From Selenihalanaerobacter shriftii (GTDB lineage: Bacteria; Bacillota; Halanaerobiia; Halobacteroidales; Acetohalobiaceae), in assembly GCF_900167185.1 (NCBI RefSeq), contig NZ_FUWM01000016.1:2563-66562 (forward strand): a stretch of 64,000 bases of DNA, in the 5' to 3' direction. Below the pieces are notes generated by a model. That model was not told the origin of the DNA. It did not search any database and saw nothing but the letters and a program-made list of their open reading frames with translations. Positions 26,369-35,865 of the stretch are shown one piece after another (the first letter of the stretch is position 1; every line of letters begins with the position of its first letter). The translations under genes were made by a program, and so were the position numbers.

Positions 26369-26830
26369 TCAAAAACTTTCTAATTCATCAATTTTACTGT
26401 AAAACCATGCCTTATGTAAATCCTCATCTATTAAATTAGACCATAAAAGTTCAGATAAATCTTCATTGTTTTCCACACTTGAAATAAATTTTTTATAATC
26501 TTGCATAGCTTTTTCTTCTAGTTTTATGTTTAACTTTAACAAGTTAATCATATCCGTTTTACCAGTAAGTTTACCAGTTATTCTTCCGCTTAATGATCCA
26601 ATTACATTTCCTAATAAGGTAGGTGTTCCACCAAGCTCTTTTATTTTATCTGCAACTATATTAACATGCTTTTGTTCAATAAGAGATATCCTAGCAAAAG
26701 TTTTCTTAATATATAAATTATCAGTGTTTTTACTTTGGGTTGTATAAAGGTCAACTTGATTATGCTCTAAAGTATAGAACCAATTTAATTTTTTGATAAT
26801 TTCTTTTTTCTGCAACTTAACTTCCTCCAT
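26369..26830 (-). CDS. Ferritin-like diiron domain protein
   Basis: This 153-residue four-helix protein has conserved pairs typical of ferritin-like/COQ7-type domains. These are an early LEHNQVDLY, EQKH in the second helix (about 52-55), LEEKAMQDYKKF in the third and DEDLHKAW in the fourth. They can bind two metal ions. The hydrophobic middle (LLGNVIGSLSGRITGKLTGK) suggests membrane contact. The function is not known. Oxygen or peroxide handling would be typical, but the substrate cannot be told. Confidence 0.75.
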   Translation of the reverse strand: MEEVKLQKKEIIKKLNWFYTLEHNQVDLYTTQSKNTDNLYIKKTFARISLIEQKHVNIVADKIKELGGTPTLLGNVIGSLSGRITGKLTGKTDMINLLKLNIKLEEKAMQDYKKFISSVENNEDLSELLWSNLIDEDLHKAWFYSKIDELESF

Positions 26831-26942
26831 CTATTTTTGAGATTGAATTTTTAATTATATATATATAGGCTATGGATAGGGCAAATAAATATACAATTTA
26901 GCTTAAATTTTACGATTTTAAAGCATAGTAGATGAACTTGCA

Positions 26943-27035
26943 ATGAGTAAAGAATTGAAGAAAAGCGAGAAGCCTGGAGTAGCTTGTCCAAAGTGTGGTC
27001 ATGAAATGAAATATAAGCATTCTTTTAAAAAATAG
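26943..27035 (+). CDS. Small CxxC protein or gene remnant
   Basis: A 30-residue ORF with VACPKCGHEMKYKHSF, half a zinc ribbon. No strong ribosome site is seen. An 11-bp perfect hairpin (ATAAGCATTCT/AGAATGCTTAT, about 27011-27042) covers its end. It could be the tail of a lost zinc-ribbon gene. Confidence 0.25.
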   Translation: MSKELKKSEKPGVACPKCGHEMKYKHSFKK

Positions 27036-27093
27036 AATGCTTATATTTATAGAAGAGTAGCCGATAGGCCATTTTGTTCTTATGTTAAATATA

Positions 27094-27175
27094 GAAAAGT
27101 CTCCTTGTTTCCAAGGAGACTAACTTCCTTATATAAAATGGGGTTCTATATAAAGGGAAGGGGAAATTATAAAAA
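27094..27175. repeat. Terminator repeat without its gene (copy B)
   Basis: The hairpin GTCTCCTTG/CAAGGAGAC and the following ATATAAAATGGGGTTCTATA segment are the same as at 16053-16130 and 50140-50210. The DUF2680 gene that follows in those copies is absent here; instead sdpR-sdpI follows. Confidence 0.8.
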
Positions 27176-27200
27176 TTTAGTTTCAGTTTCGATCAATTAT

Positions 27201-27265
27201 TTGTAAAATAAAATAGATAATGCTATAATATTATTAGATATTTAGTTAATTATCTAAATATCTAA
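27201..27265 (+). promoter_or_regulatory. Promoter and operator of sdpR-sdpI
   Basis: TTGTAA (27201-27206), 17 bases, TATAAT (27224-27229). A perfect 12-base inverted repeat, TTAGATATTTAG (27234-27245) and CTAAATATCTAA (27254-27265), sits at the expected transcription start. It is the likely binding site of the ArsR-family product encoded 17 bases downstream. Confidence 0.75.
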
Positions 27266-27281
27266 TAAAGGAGTGGGAGAT

Positions 27282-27575
27282 ATGACATTAAATTTTGATC
27301 AAACTTTTAAAGCTTTAGCAGATAATAATCGTCGTAGGATCTTAATTCTACTTAAGGAAAAAGATTTAACAGCTGGGGAGATAGCCGAAGAGTTTAACAT
27401 TAGTAAACCTTCAATTTCGCATCATCTTAAAATATTGAAGAATGCTGATTTAATTGATGCCAGAAGAGAAGGGCAGAATATTTATTATTCTTTGAAGATG
27501 ACTGTTTTTCAAGAGATTCTTAATGGTTTTATGGGATTATTTAAAGAGGAGGATGATAATAATGAAGATGTTTAA
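27282..27575 (+). CDS. ArsR-family repressor (SdpR-like)
   Basis: This protein of 97 residues (from ATG 27282, behind GGAGTGGGAG) is a winged-helix ArsR-type repressor: FKALADNNRRRILILLKEKD, then EIAEEFNISKPSISHHLKIL. No metal-binding cysteines are present, as in SdpR. In Bacillus, SdpR represses its own operon until SdpI, the membrane immunity protein, sequesters it. The 14-base overlap with the next gene and the palindrome upstream fit this model. Confidence 0.85.
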   Translation: MTLNFDQTFKALADNNRRRILILLKEKDLTAGEIAEEFNISKPSISHHLKILKNADLIDARREGQNIYYSLKMTVFQEILNGFMGLFKEEDDNNEDV

Positions 27576-28203
27576 TTGGAAAAGGGATATCTACTCTTTA
27601 GTTATTTTACTAATAGGAATATTAGCTGTTATTTGGAGTTATCCAGAGCTACCTGCTAAGTTACCTATTCATTGGAACTTACATGGGGAAGTAGATAATT
27701 ATATGAATAAACCTTTAGGTGCATTCATAGGTTTAATAATTGGTTCAGCAATTTATATTGGTTTTTATGTACTGGCTTCAATTGACCCTTTAAAAGAAAA
27801 TTATCAACGATTTAATAAAATTTATAAGTTAATCAGAGATATTATGATTACATTCTTTGTAGTTATTAATTCAATACCAGTTTTAGTAGCATTAGGCTAT
27901 ATTAAGAACGTAAATAAGGCTATATTTATCCTAATATCACTATTAATGATTATTTTTGGTAACTACACACCTACCTTTAAACGTAACTGGTCATTAGGAA
28001 TCAAGACTCCTTGGACATTAGCAAGTGAAGAGGTATGGAATCGAACCCATCGTTTTGGAGGAAAGCTTTTTATGATTGCAGGTGTAATTAGTCTAATTGG
28101 AATCTTGTTGACTAGTAATGCATACTATCTTAGTATTTCTGTAGTTATAGCAGCTATTGGGAGTGTAGTCTATTCTTATTGGTCTTACAAGAAGATAGCA
28201 TAG
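27562..28203 (+). CDS. SdpI-family membrane immunity-like protein (DUF1648)
   Basis: This protein of 213 residues has six predicted membrane helices. It starts with a DUF1648 module (LPIHWNLHGEVDNYMNKPLG) and has the SdpI signature NWSLGIKTPWTL...VWNRTHRFGGK. In Bacillus SdpI gives immunity to the SdpC toxin and signals to SdpR. No SdpA/B/C genes are nearby. A 98-base fragment of a second copy lies at 50778-50875. Confidence 0.85.
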   Translation: MKMFNWKRDIYSLVILLIGILAVIWSYPELPAKLPIHWNLHGEVDNYMNKPLGAFIGLIIGSAIYIGFYVLASIDPLKENYQRFNKIYKLIRDIMITFFVVINSIPVLVALGYIKNVNKAIFILISLLMIIFGNYTPTFKRNWSLGIKTPWTLASEEVWNRTHRFGGKLFMIAGVISLIGILLTSNAYYLSISVVIAAIGSVVYSYWSYKKIA

Positions 28204-28244
28204 TTTTAAATGTTAGATGAAATTTAATATTAAATAGGTTTCAA

Positions 28245-28282
28245 GAGCAAAAGTGGTGATTTAGCCATCTTTTGCTCTTTTT
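28245..28282 (+). terminator. sdpI terminator
   Basis: GAGCAAAAG (28245-28253) and CTTTTGCTC (28269-28277) form a 9-bp stem followed by TTTTT. Its left half recurs at 16640 without a gene. Confidence 0.8.
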
Positions 28283-28559
28283 ATTTACATAGCAATATCT
28301 TCTTAATTGTAAAATATTCTATCATATATACTGCAAATCAAGCAGTGTATATGTAATAGTCACCTTAAAAATTATTTATTATATCATAGTTAATGAAGTG
28401 TTATACATTTGTAAAAGATCACCACGATTATACTATTTCCTAGAAAGAAGTGATATTTAAAATAATTATTATTATCAAAAAATGACTCGTAATCTGGTTG
28501 ATATAGAAAGTAAAGAGGAGTGAAAACAGATAATACTTACTGGTAAATAAAGGAGAAGT

Positions 28560-29106
28560 ATTCAAAAAAAGTAGCTCAAGATGGGCAAGTTATAAGAAAG
28601 GTTAAGCTAACTGATTTATATGACTTTTGTAGTCAATATATGTTTACCGAAGATGTAGTAAAAGCTTTAAATATAGATGAAGAGACAGTCTCAACCTGGG
28701 TTAATTATGGAATAATTAAAGCTTATTCAGGCTTGAAAGTAGATGGAACCAGAAGATACCTGTTTAAAAGAGAAGAGATAGAGGAGTTAGCTAACAACTT
28801 CACAGATTATTATTTGATTACTAAAGAAGTAGTAGAGTACCTATCAGTAAGTAAGCATTATATTTATCAACTAATATTTATCACTTTAGAGAGTTTGATG
28901 TGAAGAGAGTTAAGAATAAATTTGAGAATAATATCGTGACAGCATCAGACGCAGCTAAGATAATAGGAGTAGCAAGAGGAACAATCATTAAGTGGAAGAA
29001 TAAAGGTAAGTTGAATGCTGTAAATAGACCTAGTATAGATGGATTTGGCAAGTATTTATATAGCAAAGGTGATGTATAGAAGCTCAGGAAAGAGTATGGT
29101 CAATAA
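28560..29106 (+). pseudogene. Multi-HTH regulator, broken
   Basis: The sequence reads through several HTH units: FTEDVVKALNIDEETVSTWV, LITKEVVEYLSVSKHYIYQL and, after a frame break near 28880, VTASDAAKIIGVARGTIIKW. A further in-frame TAG falls before KLRKEYGQ. It is the longest of three related copies, the others being at 21612 and 32833. The intact form was probably a chain of excisionase-type HTH domains. Confidence 0.75.
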
Positions 29107-29378
29107 GGAATAGAGGTTTAAAATAGAATATAAAGATATTAAATTATAGTAGCTTAAAGACCAAGGAGGAGCTTTGATTTAGTATTGAAATCAGATTAAA
29201 CTTGCTAAGTTATTACATAGTGATAATTAGCCAAATTTAACAATGCAATGCTAGTGATTTGCTATATATAAATTAAAAATTAGTCAATAAATTCTTTCTT
29301 CATGAATGAAACTATATTTAGTTTTTAATAAATAATGAAAGCAGTTATGAGGAATTTACGATAATTACTATACTTTAA
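29107..29378. other. Decayed spacer with repeat scars
   Basis: Contains the AGTAGCTTAAAGACCAAGGAG repeat (about 29149-29169). At about 29290-29312 a short match to the end of the Spo0E-like gene (AATTCTTTCTTCATGAATGA) is seen. No gene is supported. Confidence 0.5.
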
Positions 29379-30578
29379 TTAAAAATATATATCTGAAAAT
29401 TCCACATCAATTTTATCTATAATATTATGTCTAATTTTCTTTTTTTCTTGTTTAACTTTTTCTGTTGATAACAATCTAACAGGGAGTTCTATAATAAATT
29501 CACTACCTTTTTCATATTCACTTTTAAGTTTGATTTCACCATCATGCATTTTTACAATTGCATTAACTAAGGATAAACCAATGCCTGACCCTTCACTATT
29601 TCTTGTTAAAGTCTTATCTGCTTGTCCAAAACGTTCAAATATTATTTTTTGTTTAATTTCTTTAATGCCTATTCCTGTGTCTTTTACTGAAATTAAAATC
29701 TTATCCATTTTATCATATATATTTACTATTATTTCATCACCTTCATCTGTAAACTTAATTGCATTAGAAATTAGATTTAAAATCACTCTTTCAATGTTAA
29801 AGGGGTCACAAGCTATTACTTTTTTTTCAATCTCAGAATTAAAATATAGATGTTTTAATTGATTTTGAGCATACTCTTTAACTGAGGAAGTAATATTTTT
29901 AATAAGTGACACTATATCATAATTTTGCATATTTAATTCATATGCATTTGAATCAACTTTAGTAATGTCAACTAAGTTATTAATTAATCTTAGAAGACGA
30001 TAACTATTTTGTTTAATAGTCTGTGTATATTTTGAATAAATGTTTGCATGTCCATTATTTTCTGCTTTGAAGTCCAACATCTGTAATCCAGAAAATATTA
30101 AATTTAATGGAGTTTTAAACTCATGAGATAAATTAGCAAAGAAATCATTTTTTAATTCATTATACTTTAATTTTTCTTGTAATATATGTTGTTGAGTAGT
30201 ATTTAAGGCTATTTCAATTACTCCTATTACTTTATTTTGATCATTTTTAACAGGATATGATTTGATTAAAAATGATCGTCCATCTGGGGTTTTAGAGGGT
30301 TTTTCAGAAATTTCACCAGTGTTTGCAGAGTATATTGCTGAACAATTCCTACATGGACGGTTACGGTTATGAAATAATTCATAACAATATTCTCCTTTGA
30401 TTTGATTCATAGATAAGTTGAATTCTTCTAGTGTAGTTTTATTTGCCCAAAGAATTCTATGGTCTAAAGTTTTATATGTTATAACTTCATGTAAATTATT
30501 TAGAATGTCAAGAAAACTATCATCAATATTTACTACTTCTTCATCAATATGATTATCGATAAACTTTGTTAATCCCAT
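29379..30578 (-). CDS. PAS-domain sensor histidine kinase
   Basis: This 399-residue cytoplasmic kinase has a PAS domain (about 25-130) whose C-terminal half carries a cysteine group (ELFHNRNRPCRNCSA). A HisKA domain follows with NLSHEFKTPL (phospho-histidine about residue 151), and a HATPase_c domain with NLISNAIKF, DTGIGI and GSGIGLSLV. The cysteines could hold metal or sense redox state. There is no partner response regulator next to it. The start follows GGAGGAAAG on the minus strand. It is divergent from a chemoreceptor gene. Confidence 0.9.
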   Translation of the reverse strand: MGLTKFIDNHIDEEVVNIDDSFLDILNNLHEVITYKTLDHRILWANKTTLEEFNLSMNQIKGEYCYELFHNRNRPCRNCSAIYSANTGEISEKPSKTPDGRSFLIKSYPVKNDQNKVIGVIEIALNTTQQHILQEKLKYNELKNDFFANLSHEFKTPLNLIFSGLQMLDFKAENNGHANIYSKYTQTIKQNSYRLLRLINNLVDITKVDSNAYELNMQNYDIVSLIKNITSSVKEYAQNQLKHLYFNSEIEKKVIACDPFNIERVILNLISNAIKFTDEGDEIIVNIYDKMDKILISVKDTGIGIKEIKQKIIFERFGQADKTLTRNSEGSGIGLSLVNAIVKMHDGEIKLKSEYEKGSEFIIELPVRLLSTEKVKQEKKKIRHNIIDKIDVEFSDIYF

Positions 30579-30934
30579 TTTTCATCTTTCCTCCTAGATA
30601 GATAATAAGTTATATATAAATTTTACTTTATATATTACATGATTTTTTAAAGTAAAACACCGTAAGTGATAATATGAAATATCTACCAACCAAAATTATG
30701 ATAATTTTTATAATATATAGTAATAATTCTATGTTATGGTTTAAAATCCTTCATAATTATTGTTTTGATTTAAATTATTATTAACATGAAATCACGAATT
30801 AAATTTATTATGAGATTTATCATAAATTGCTTAGGATAAATGTGATTTTATAATTTGTTTAGATGAATAAAAAGGGATCACAGTAATTATATAGTAATAA
30901 ATATAATAGTTGTAATAATAATTGGAGGGGAAAT
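30579..30934. other. Divergent intergenic region
   Basis: About 350 AT-rich bases between the kinase and the chemoreceptor. Both promoters should lie here, but no confident box pair, operator or RNA structure was recognised. Confidence 0.4.
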
Positions 30935-32680
30935 ATGAAGTTATATGAAATGATTAATTTTAAAAGTATTAAAGCAAAATTAGCTTTTGGATTTGGTTTA
31001 ATTTTGATTTTGATGGTATTGATAACTACTATGAATTATGTATCTATGAAACAGAATGATCAAAAATTAGAAGAATCAACTGTTGCATATGAGGGTGTTG
31101 TATTAACAAATAAGTTAAAACTTGATGTAGTTAAAATTCAAGAGATATTTGCAGATGTAGGAGTAACTAGAAATGATGAGGAGTTGAAGGAAGCAGAAAA
31201 GATTGTTAAAAACTTTAAAGCTAATATAGACAAATTAAAAGAATTACATCCTGAGTTAAGTAAGGAAGTTAGCAATATTAATAAAGAATTTACAGAATAC
31301 AATAGAATTGGCAATAAAATGGCTTTAGCTTATATTAACCAAGGAACTAAGGCAGGAAATAAATTAATGATTACATTAGATAATGAAGCTAAAAGCTTAG
31401 AAGAACAATTAGAAGAATTAAGTGAAGATAGTTATCAAGAAATGGAAGGCTCACTATTATCGATTGAAGAAAAAATGGATAAAGATACAACAAGTAGTAT
31501 AATCATTACTATAATTTCTATTGTAATTGGTATTACATTAGCATATTTTATAATTAAAGTTATTACTAATTCAATTTCTAAAATCGAAAATAAAATAAAT
31601 AAAATAGAAGATGGTGATTTAACAACATTAATTACTAATGATAATTTAAAAGAATGTTGGGAAGTAAAAGGATGTAATGTATCAGAATGCCCTGCTTATA
31701 AAAGTGATAACCTTCGCTGTTGGCAAATGGCAGGAACTCACTGTGGTGGAGAAATCCAAGGGGAATTTGCAAATAAGATAGCAAACTGTAGAGATTGTGA
31801 AGTTTACGAAATGGCTCAGAAAGATGAATTTTCTAAAATTACTATGTCACTTAACAATATGGTTGAAAGATTTAGAAATACAATTAAGACAATAATAGAA
31901 GTTTCTGATAATGTAGCTGCTACTAGTCAGCAACTATCGGCTTCAGCGGAAGAGTCTAATGCAACTATAGAAACTACTACTGATCATATTGAAGATATAT
32001 CAGTTAGCATCCAACAGATTGCTTCTAGTGCTCAAGAAGTTAATGCTTTTTCAGAAGAAGCTACAGCTACGGCACAGCAAGGTAAAGAAAATGTTGTAAA
32101 CACGGTAGAACAGATGAAAGTTATTACAGATAAAGTAAATAGAGCTGAGGAAGATGTAAGAGAATTAGGTGAAACATCAGAAGAAATAGGAGAAATCATA
32201 CAATTGATTACTGATATAGCTGATCAGACTAATTTATTAGCTTTAAATGCAGCAATTGAAGCTGCGAGAGCTGGTGAACATGGACAAGGATTTGCAGTAG
32301 TGGCGGAAGAAATTCGAGAATTAGCAGAGCAGACTGCTAGTTCAACTAATAAAATCGCTGATTTAATTTCACAAACACAAGCTGGCTCTAATAAAGCTAT
32401 AGAAGCAATTAATATTGGGGCAGAGGAAGTTAAGAAGGGTGAAGAAATAATTGATGAAGTAGGTGAATCTTTTAATGGAATTGTTCAAGCAGTTGAAGAG
32501 ACTTCAGATCAAATTCAGGATACAACATCAGCAACTCAACAAGTAGCAGCAAATAGTGAGGAAGTAAATAATGCAACTGAACAAATAGATGAAATATCAG
32601 AAGAAGTAACTAATTCTTCTGTAGAATTAGCACAAATGGGTGAGGAATTGAAGAATATGATTGGGCAGTTTAAAGTTTAA
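30935..32680 (+). CDS. Chemoreceptor with a Cys-rich (two-CW-like) insert
   Basis: This 581-residue chemoreceptor has a membrane helix (about 15-35), a helical extracytoplasmic domain of 4HB type (35-185), a second membrane helix (about 188-212) and a HAMP start. Between HAMP and the signalling domain is a roughly 60-residue cysteine-rich insert: [16 protein letters not shown], then [13 protein letters not shown], then NCRDCEVY. The pattern is that of two-CW domains, which probably bind a metal or iron-sulphur cluster. The tip [19 protein letters not shown] is intact. It may couple redox or gas sensing to taxis. The start follows GGAGGGG. Confidence 0.9.
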   Translation: MKLYEMINFKSIKAKLAFGFGLILILMVLITTMNYVSMKQNDQKLEESTVAYEGVVLTNKLKLDVVKIQEIFADVGVTRNDEELKEAEKIVKNFKANIDKLKELHPELSKEVSNINKEFTEYNRIGNKMALAYINQGTKAGNKLMITLDNEAKSLEEQLEELSEDSYQEMEGSLLSIEEKMDKDTTSSIIITIISIVIGITLAYFIIKVITNSISKIENKINKIEDGDLTTLITNDNLKECWEVKGCNVSECPAYKSDNLRCWQMAGTHCGGEIQGEFANKIANCRDCEVYEMAQKDEFSKITMSLNNMVERFRNTIKTIIEVSDNVAATSQQLSASAEESNATIETTTDHIEDISVSIQQIASSAQEVNAFSEEATATAQQGKENVVNTVEQMKVITDKVNRAEEDVRELGETSEEIGEIIQLITDIADQTNLLALNAAIEAARAGEHGQGFAVVAEEIRELAEQTASSTNKIADLISQTQAGSNKAIEAINIGAEEVKKGEEIIDEVGESFNGIVQAVEETSDQIQDTTSATQQVAANSEEVNNATEQIDEISEEVTNSSVELAQMGEELKNMIGQFKV

Positions 32681-32741
32681 CATGAGTATATTGTATTTTA
32701 AATTTAAACAGTATAAATATGAGCAAAAATAATGAATTTAT

Positions 32742-32792
32742 TAAAGAATGGTCCTGTGTCTTTGTTTAATATGAAGGCACAGGCTATTTTGT
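32742..32792 (+). terminator. Terminator-like hairpin after the chemoreceptor
   Basis: CCTGTGTCTT pairs imperfectly with GAAGGCACAGG, followed by TATTTTGT. Confidence 0.5.
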
Positions 32793-32832
32793 GTTTGGGA
32801 TTATTTTTAAGGTGTATAGTTTTTAATATTTA

Positions 32833-33007
32833 ATGAAAGAGAATGTTATTACAGGGACAAAGGCAGCTAGGATAATAGGAGTGCCAAGAGGGACAATCAT
32901 TAAGTGGAAGAATAAAGACAAGTTAATCCCAGTAAGTGGTTCTAGTATAGATGGATTTGGTATAGCAAAAATGATGTAGAGAAGCTTAAGAAGCAGTATT
33001 CTCAATA
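32833..33007 (+). pseudogene. HTH protein remnant
   Basis: Encodes MKENVITGTKAARIIGVPRG then TIIKWKNKDKL, parallel to the C-terminal part of the protein at 21612. The frame is lost after SSIDGFG; VEKLKKQYSQ appears in another frame. The downstream repeat scar (33050-33240) matches 22000-22190. Confidence 0.7.
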
Positions 33008-33039
33008 AGGAATAGAGGTTTAAAATAGAATAAAAAGTC

Positions 33040-33240
33040 ATTAAATTATAGTAGCTTAAAGACCAAGGAGGGGCTTTGAAGCTGCTATTTGTGGTTTATG
33101 GTTAGAATATATTTGTTTAATTTATGGGAGCTTTATTTTGAAATAAATATTGATGCAAATGCTACTCATTAATTGTAAACTTCTATGTCCATTAATGTTT
33201 TAAAATTCTCAATATTTTAAAGAGAAATTTTTGTTTTGCT
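33040..33240. repeat. Dispersed repeat with DUF2512 remnant, second copy
   Basis: The AGTAGCTTAAAGACCAAGGAGG unit, a DUF2512 3'-end remnant on the minus strand (about 33120-33160) and the 80-base tail are close to those at 21990-22189. Confidence 0.6.
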
Positions 33241-33417
33241 TGATAGGTTTTAAAATTTATTTACACAAACAATTATACGCTACTGATTTAAAGGATAGCT
33301 TAATGTTAATTATTATAAATAAGATATATATTTAATAAACTAATAAGAAAATAAAATAGATAGATGGAGAAGAAAATAATGAACTCAAAAATAAGAACAA
33401 ACAATCAATACTTTAAC

Positions 33418-33583
33418 TTCTGATTTTAGAATTGCTGAATTTGATCATGTAACATTTGGTGAAGATGTAGAAATGAAAGCAGCAGAGAAGGCAATGAAAA
33501 ATACAAATAAACAGATTCAAAGTAAATTAAATGTATATGAAAAACTTATTGATAGTAAGAAAGAGCAATGTTTAACACTATAA
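33418..33583 (+). pseudogene. Unidentified gene remnant
   Basis: An open stretch reads SDFRIAEFDHVTFGEDVEM, then KAAEKAMKNTNKQIQSKLNV, and ends in a stop. It has the look of the C-terminal end of a coding sequence, but no start is present and I do not recognise a family. Confidence 0.25.
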
Positions 33584-33629
33584 AGGCAGAATGGTAAAAT
33601 ATTTACAGTTTTATATTCGTATGGACCTA

Positions 33630-33735
33630 TGTCAATATTTTGGACACAAAAAGTTGAACAAATTAAGCAGGTATTCTTAGCTGTTTTTTATATTCATTAG
33701 GAGTCATATAATCAATACTCCCAATTTATGTTTTA
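33630..33735 (-). mobile_element. End of an IS3-family element
   Basis: TGTCAATATTTTGGACAC at 33630 looks like an IS3 terminal repeat. The minus strand then reads ...DYMTPNEYKKQLRIPA-stop, the usual last residues of an IS3 OrfB. Only about 100 bases remain. Confidence 0.65.
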
Positions 33736-33979
33736 ATTATAAAGAACTATCAATTACATAGTTTAACAATGAGATTATATATATTCATTTATGAATAGTT
33801 TTGGCTAAAATATATTTCTATAATTTATGGGGCGTTTTCTTCATGGCGGAATAAATACTGATATTAAAATTATTTATAAATTGCTATAATTTCTTAGCTC
33901 TTCAAGTAACTTTTTGATAGGAAGTTTTATAAAGTTATCTATAAGAATAAAATAAATTATAAAGAGGAGGTAAGAAATT

Positions 33980-34350
33980 ATGAAAGATTTAAAAGTTAAG
34001 TGGCAAAGGCTTATATCTGATGGAGAAACATGTCCAAGATGTGGAGGGACAGAGGAAGAATTGAAAAAGATGAACTTACAATGGAAGAATTTAAAGAGAA
34101 TCCTGTGCAATCTAATATAATATATATTGAAGATCAATCATTAGAGAAATGGATTGGGGGAGAGGTAGGATAGAGTCAATGTTGTGATGTTTGTGGGCTA
34201 TCTGACTGTAGAACTACTAAAGTAGGTGGAGAAATATATGAGACAATTCCTTCTGATTTAATTGTTCAAGCAGGACTTAAGGCAGCAGCAAATTTACTTG
34301 GTACTAAAATAAGTGATTCGTGCTGCGATAATGACTCAACCTGTTGTTAA
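33980..34350 (+). pseudogene. DUF2703 family protein, broken
   Basis: Starts MKDLKVKWQRLISDGETCPR then CGGTEEEL, as in DUF2703 proteins. A deletion then shifts the frame to EKDELTMEEFKENPVQSN...EKWIGGEVG. An in-frame TAG is followed by SQCCDVCGLSDCRTTKVGG and the typical cysteine-rich end. DUF2703 genes are often linked to metal or arsenic resistance. The start has GAGGAGG. Confidence 0.75.
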
Positions 34351-34489
34351 TATATCCTCAAATAAGAATATATATATTTTCAAAATGAAAAATTTGATAA
34401 TTGCAGTTATATAAAAAAATAAGAACATTCTATGACAATGTGAGGGAATTAACATAATTGCATTTAATCGCATGCTACAATGTAGTCAG

Positions 34490-34640
34490 TATAAAGCGAG
34501 TACATACAAATAGGAGGAAGTTAGTTAATTAACCTCCCATTAAAAATTATATTCTGCTTTTTACCATCTTCCTCCATCATATAAATCACAGCATTATTCC
34601 TTAGTAGAAGACCAGGGGAGTCACAACCCTGGTCTTATTT
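34490..34640 (+). ncRNA. Possible small structured RNA with terminator
   Basis: GGAGGAAG (about 34511-34518) can pair with CTTCCTCC (about 34568-34575). A terminator follows: GACCAGGG (34610-34617) and CCCTGGTC (34627-34634) with TTATTTA behind it. No ORF fits. It could be a small RNA of about 130-150 nt or only the end of a lost transcript. No known family was recognised. Confidence 0.35.
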
Positions 34641-34708
34641 ATATTTAAAAGTAAGATAGAGTAAATTATAGATGAAGTTATAATTAATAATGTTCAATTA
34701 AAAAAATA

Positions 34709-34734
34709 GGTCAAAGATAATCATATCTTTGACC
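34709..34734. terminator. Hairpin
   Basis: GGTCAAAGATA and TATCTTTGACC form a perfect 11-bp stem with a 4-base loop, between two gene-poor stretches. Confidence 0.45.
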
Positions 34735-34842
34735 ATTAAAATAATTAAAAAGTGAATATGTATAGCAACAGGACAAAAAATATTTTAACAACATTATTTA
34801 TTATTGTTATAAATAATAAAATCTATACAAATTAAACAGAAA

Positions 34843-34872
34843 TAAACCAAAGACAATAATGTCCTTGGTTTA
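34843..34872. terminator. Hairpin upstream of a small gene
   Basis: TAAACCAAAGACA and TGTCCTTGGTTTA form a 13-bp stem with one mismatch and a 4-base loop. Confidence 0.45.
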
Positions 34873-34939
34873 TCATAATGAGTCATCTAAAGGATATATT
34901 AAGAGAATCTCTAGATAGACTAAAGGTGGTTGTATTTTA

Positions 34940-35185
34940 ATGGCTTACATAAACAAACGTAGAAAGGAAGAAGTATTTGCAATAGCTGCATTTGTGGATT
35001 ACTTGCGAGAAAAGACTGATGAGTGGGAAGAACATGATCAATCAAAAGAAATGATTAAATATGCTAGAATGTCAGCATCTTTTGGTGAGAAAGTAATAGA
35101 TGATATTTTTGAAGCATTAGCTACAAATGAAAGAGAAGAAATAGTAAAGCAGCTAAATAAGAAGAAAATTATAATTAAAGATTAG
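34940..35185 (+). CDS. Small helical protein of unknown function
   Basis: This 81-residue, highly charged, helical protein contains KRRKEEVFAIAAFVDYLREK and ends KQLNKKKIIIKD. A weak ribosome site (AAAGGTGG) precedes the ATG. Composition is protein-like, but I do not recognise a family. No partner gene is adjacent. Confidence 0.55.
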   Translation: MAYINKRRKEEVFAIAAFVDYLREKTDEWEEHDQSKEMIKYARMSASFGEKVIDDIFEALATNEREEIVKQLNKKKIIIKD

Positions 35186-35277
35186 AAAGTAGAAAAGCAC
35201 TTGATTTGAATAAGCAATATAGTCTTAAACAAGAAACAATTAGGAAAGTAGCAGATATGAAAAAATAGCATAAAGAA

Positions 35278-35774
35278 ATGGTGGTAGAAAGTTAAAAAGG
35301 AGGCTACCACCATAAACAAGATAAACTCCGATATATGCTGGGTAATATGAAAAGTAATAAGATATTAAAACATAGTAGTAGAGTAAGAAGGTGATGACAT
35401 TTGGTTGATACTTTTTTCTACTACTATGGAGTTTTATTTAAATTTAATTCATAATATGCAATGTTAAGATGAAATGTGAAAGGTTAAAAGAAAAATTGTA
35501 GTAGAAATATATTTATAATTTAATTGAAAATTAAGGAATGAGGGTAATATTCTACTACCATTATAGAAAATAAATAAGAAATCAATATTATTATATTCAA
35601 CTATAGGATAAAAAGTTTACATTTTTTAATTATAGGTCTAACTTGTAGTGGAGTTATGGCGTATTATTACTGAGCAAAGTGTGATAGATTTATAATGAAG
35701 AGAAATTACCTAATTAAATATTCGTTATTTAGCTAAGCTCTATCAGGAGTTGCATGACTTACTGGTAGAGCTTA
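35278..35774. repeat. Cluster of four hairpins in gene-free DNA
   Basis: Perfect or near-perfect stems: ATGGTGGTAG/CTACCACCAT (35278-35313), CATAGTAGTAG/CTACTACTATG (35371-35428), GTAGTAGAA/TTCTACTAC (35498-35558) and TAAGCTCTATCAG/CTGGTAGAGCTTA (35734-35774, one mismatch). The first three share a G(T/G)GGTAG-like core. They may be terminators of lost genes or units of a structured RNA. No coding sequence is seen from 35186 to 35865. Confidence 0.55.
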
Positions 35775-35865
35775 TTCATTGTGTATTATCTAACTTCAAA
35801 TTAGAATATAACTGTTTGAGCTAACTAATAATAAAGTAATAATACATATGTAATTGGAGGTTAGT

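Noticed and set aside
33874-34137. Minus-strand 87-codon frame over the DUF2703 remnant
   Set aside because: It is antisense to a recognisable coding relic and has no family or ribosome site.
33980-34350. In-frame TAG in the DUF2703 sequence as a pyrrolysine codon
   Set aside because: The same gene has a separate deletion that shifts the frame, the site is not a known pyrrolysine position, and another TAG lies in a broken IS3 orfB. Plain decay explains it.
35278-35558. CRISPR array
   Set aside because: The repeated GTAGTAG cores are short, differ in sequence and are not regularly spaced; no cas genes are present.
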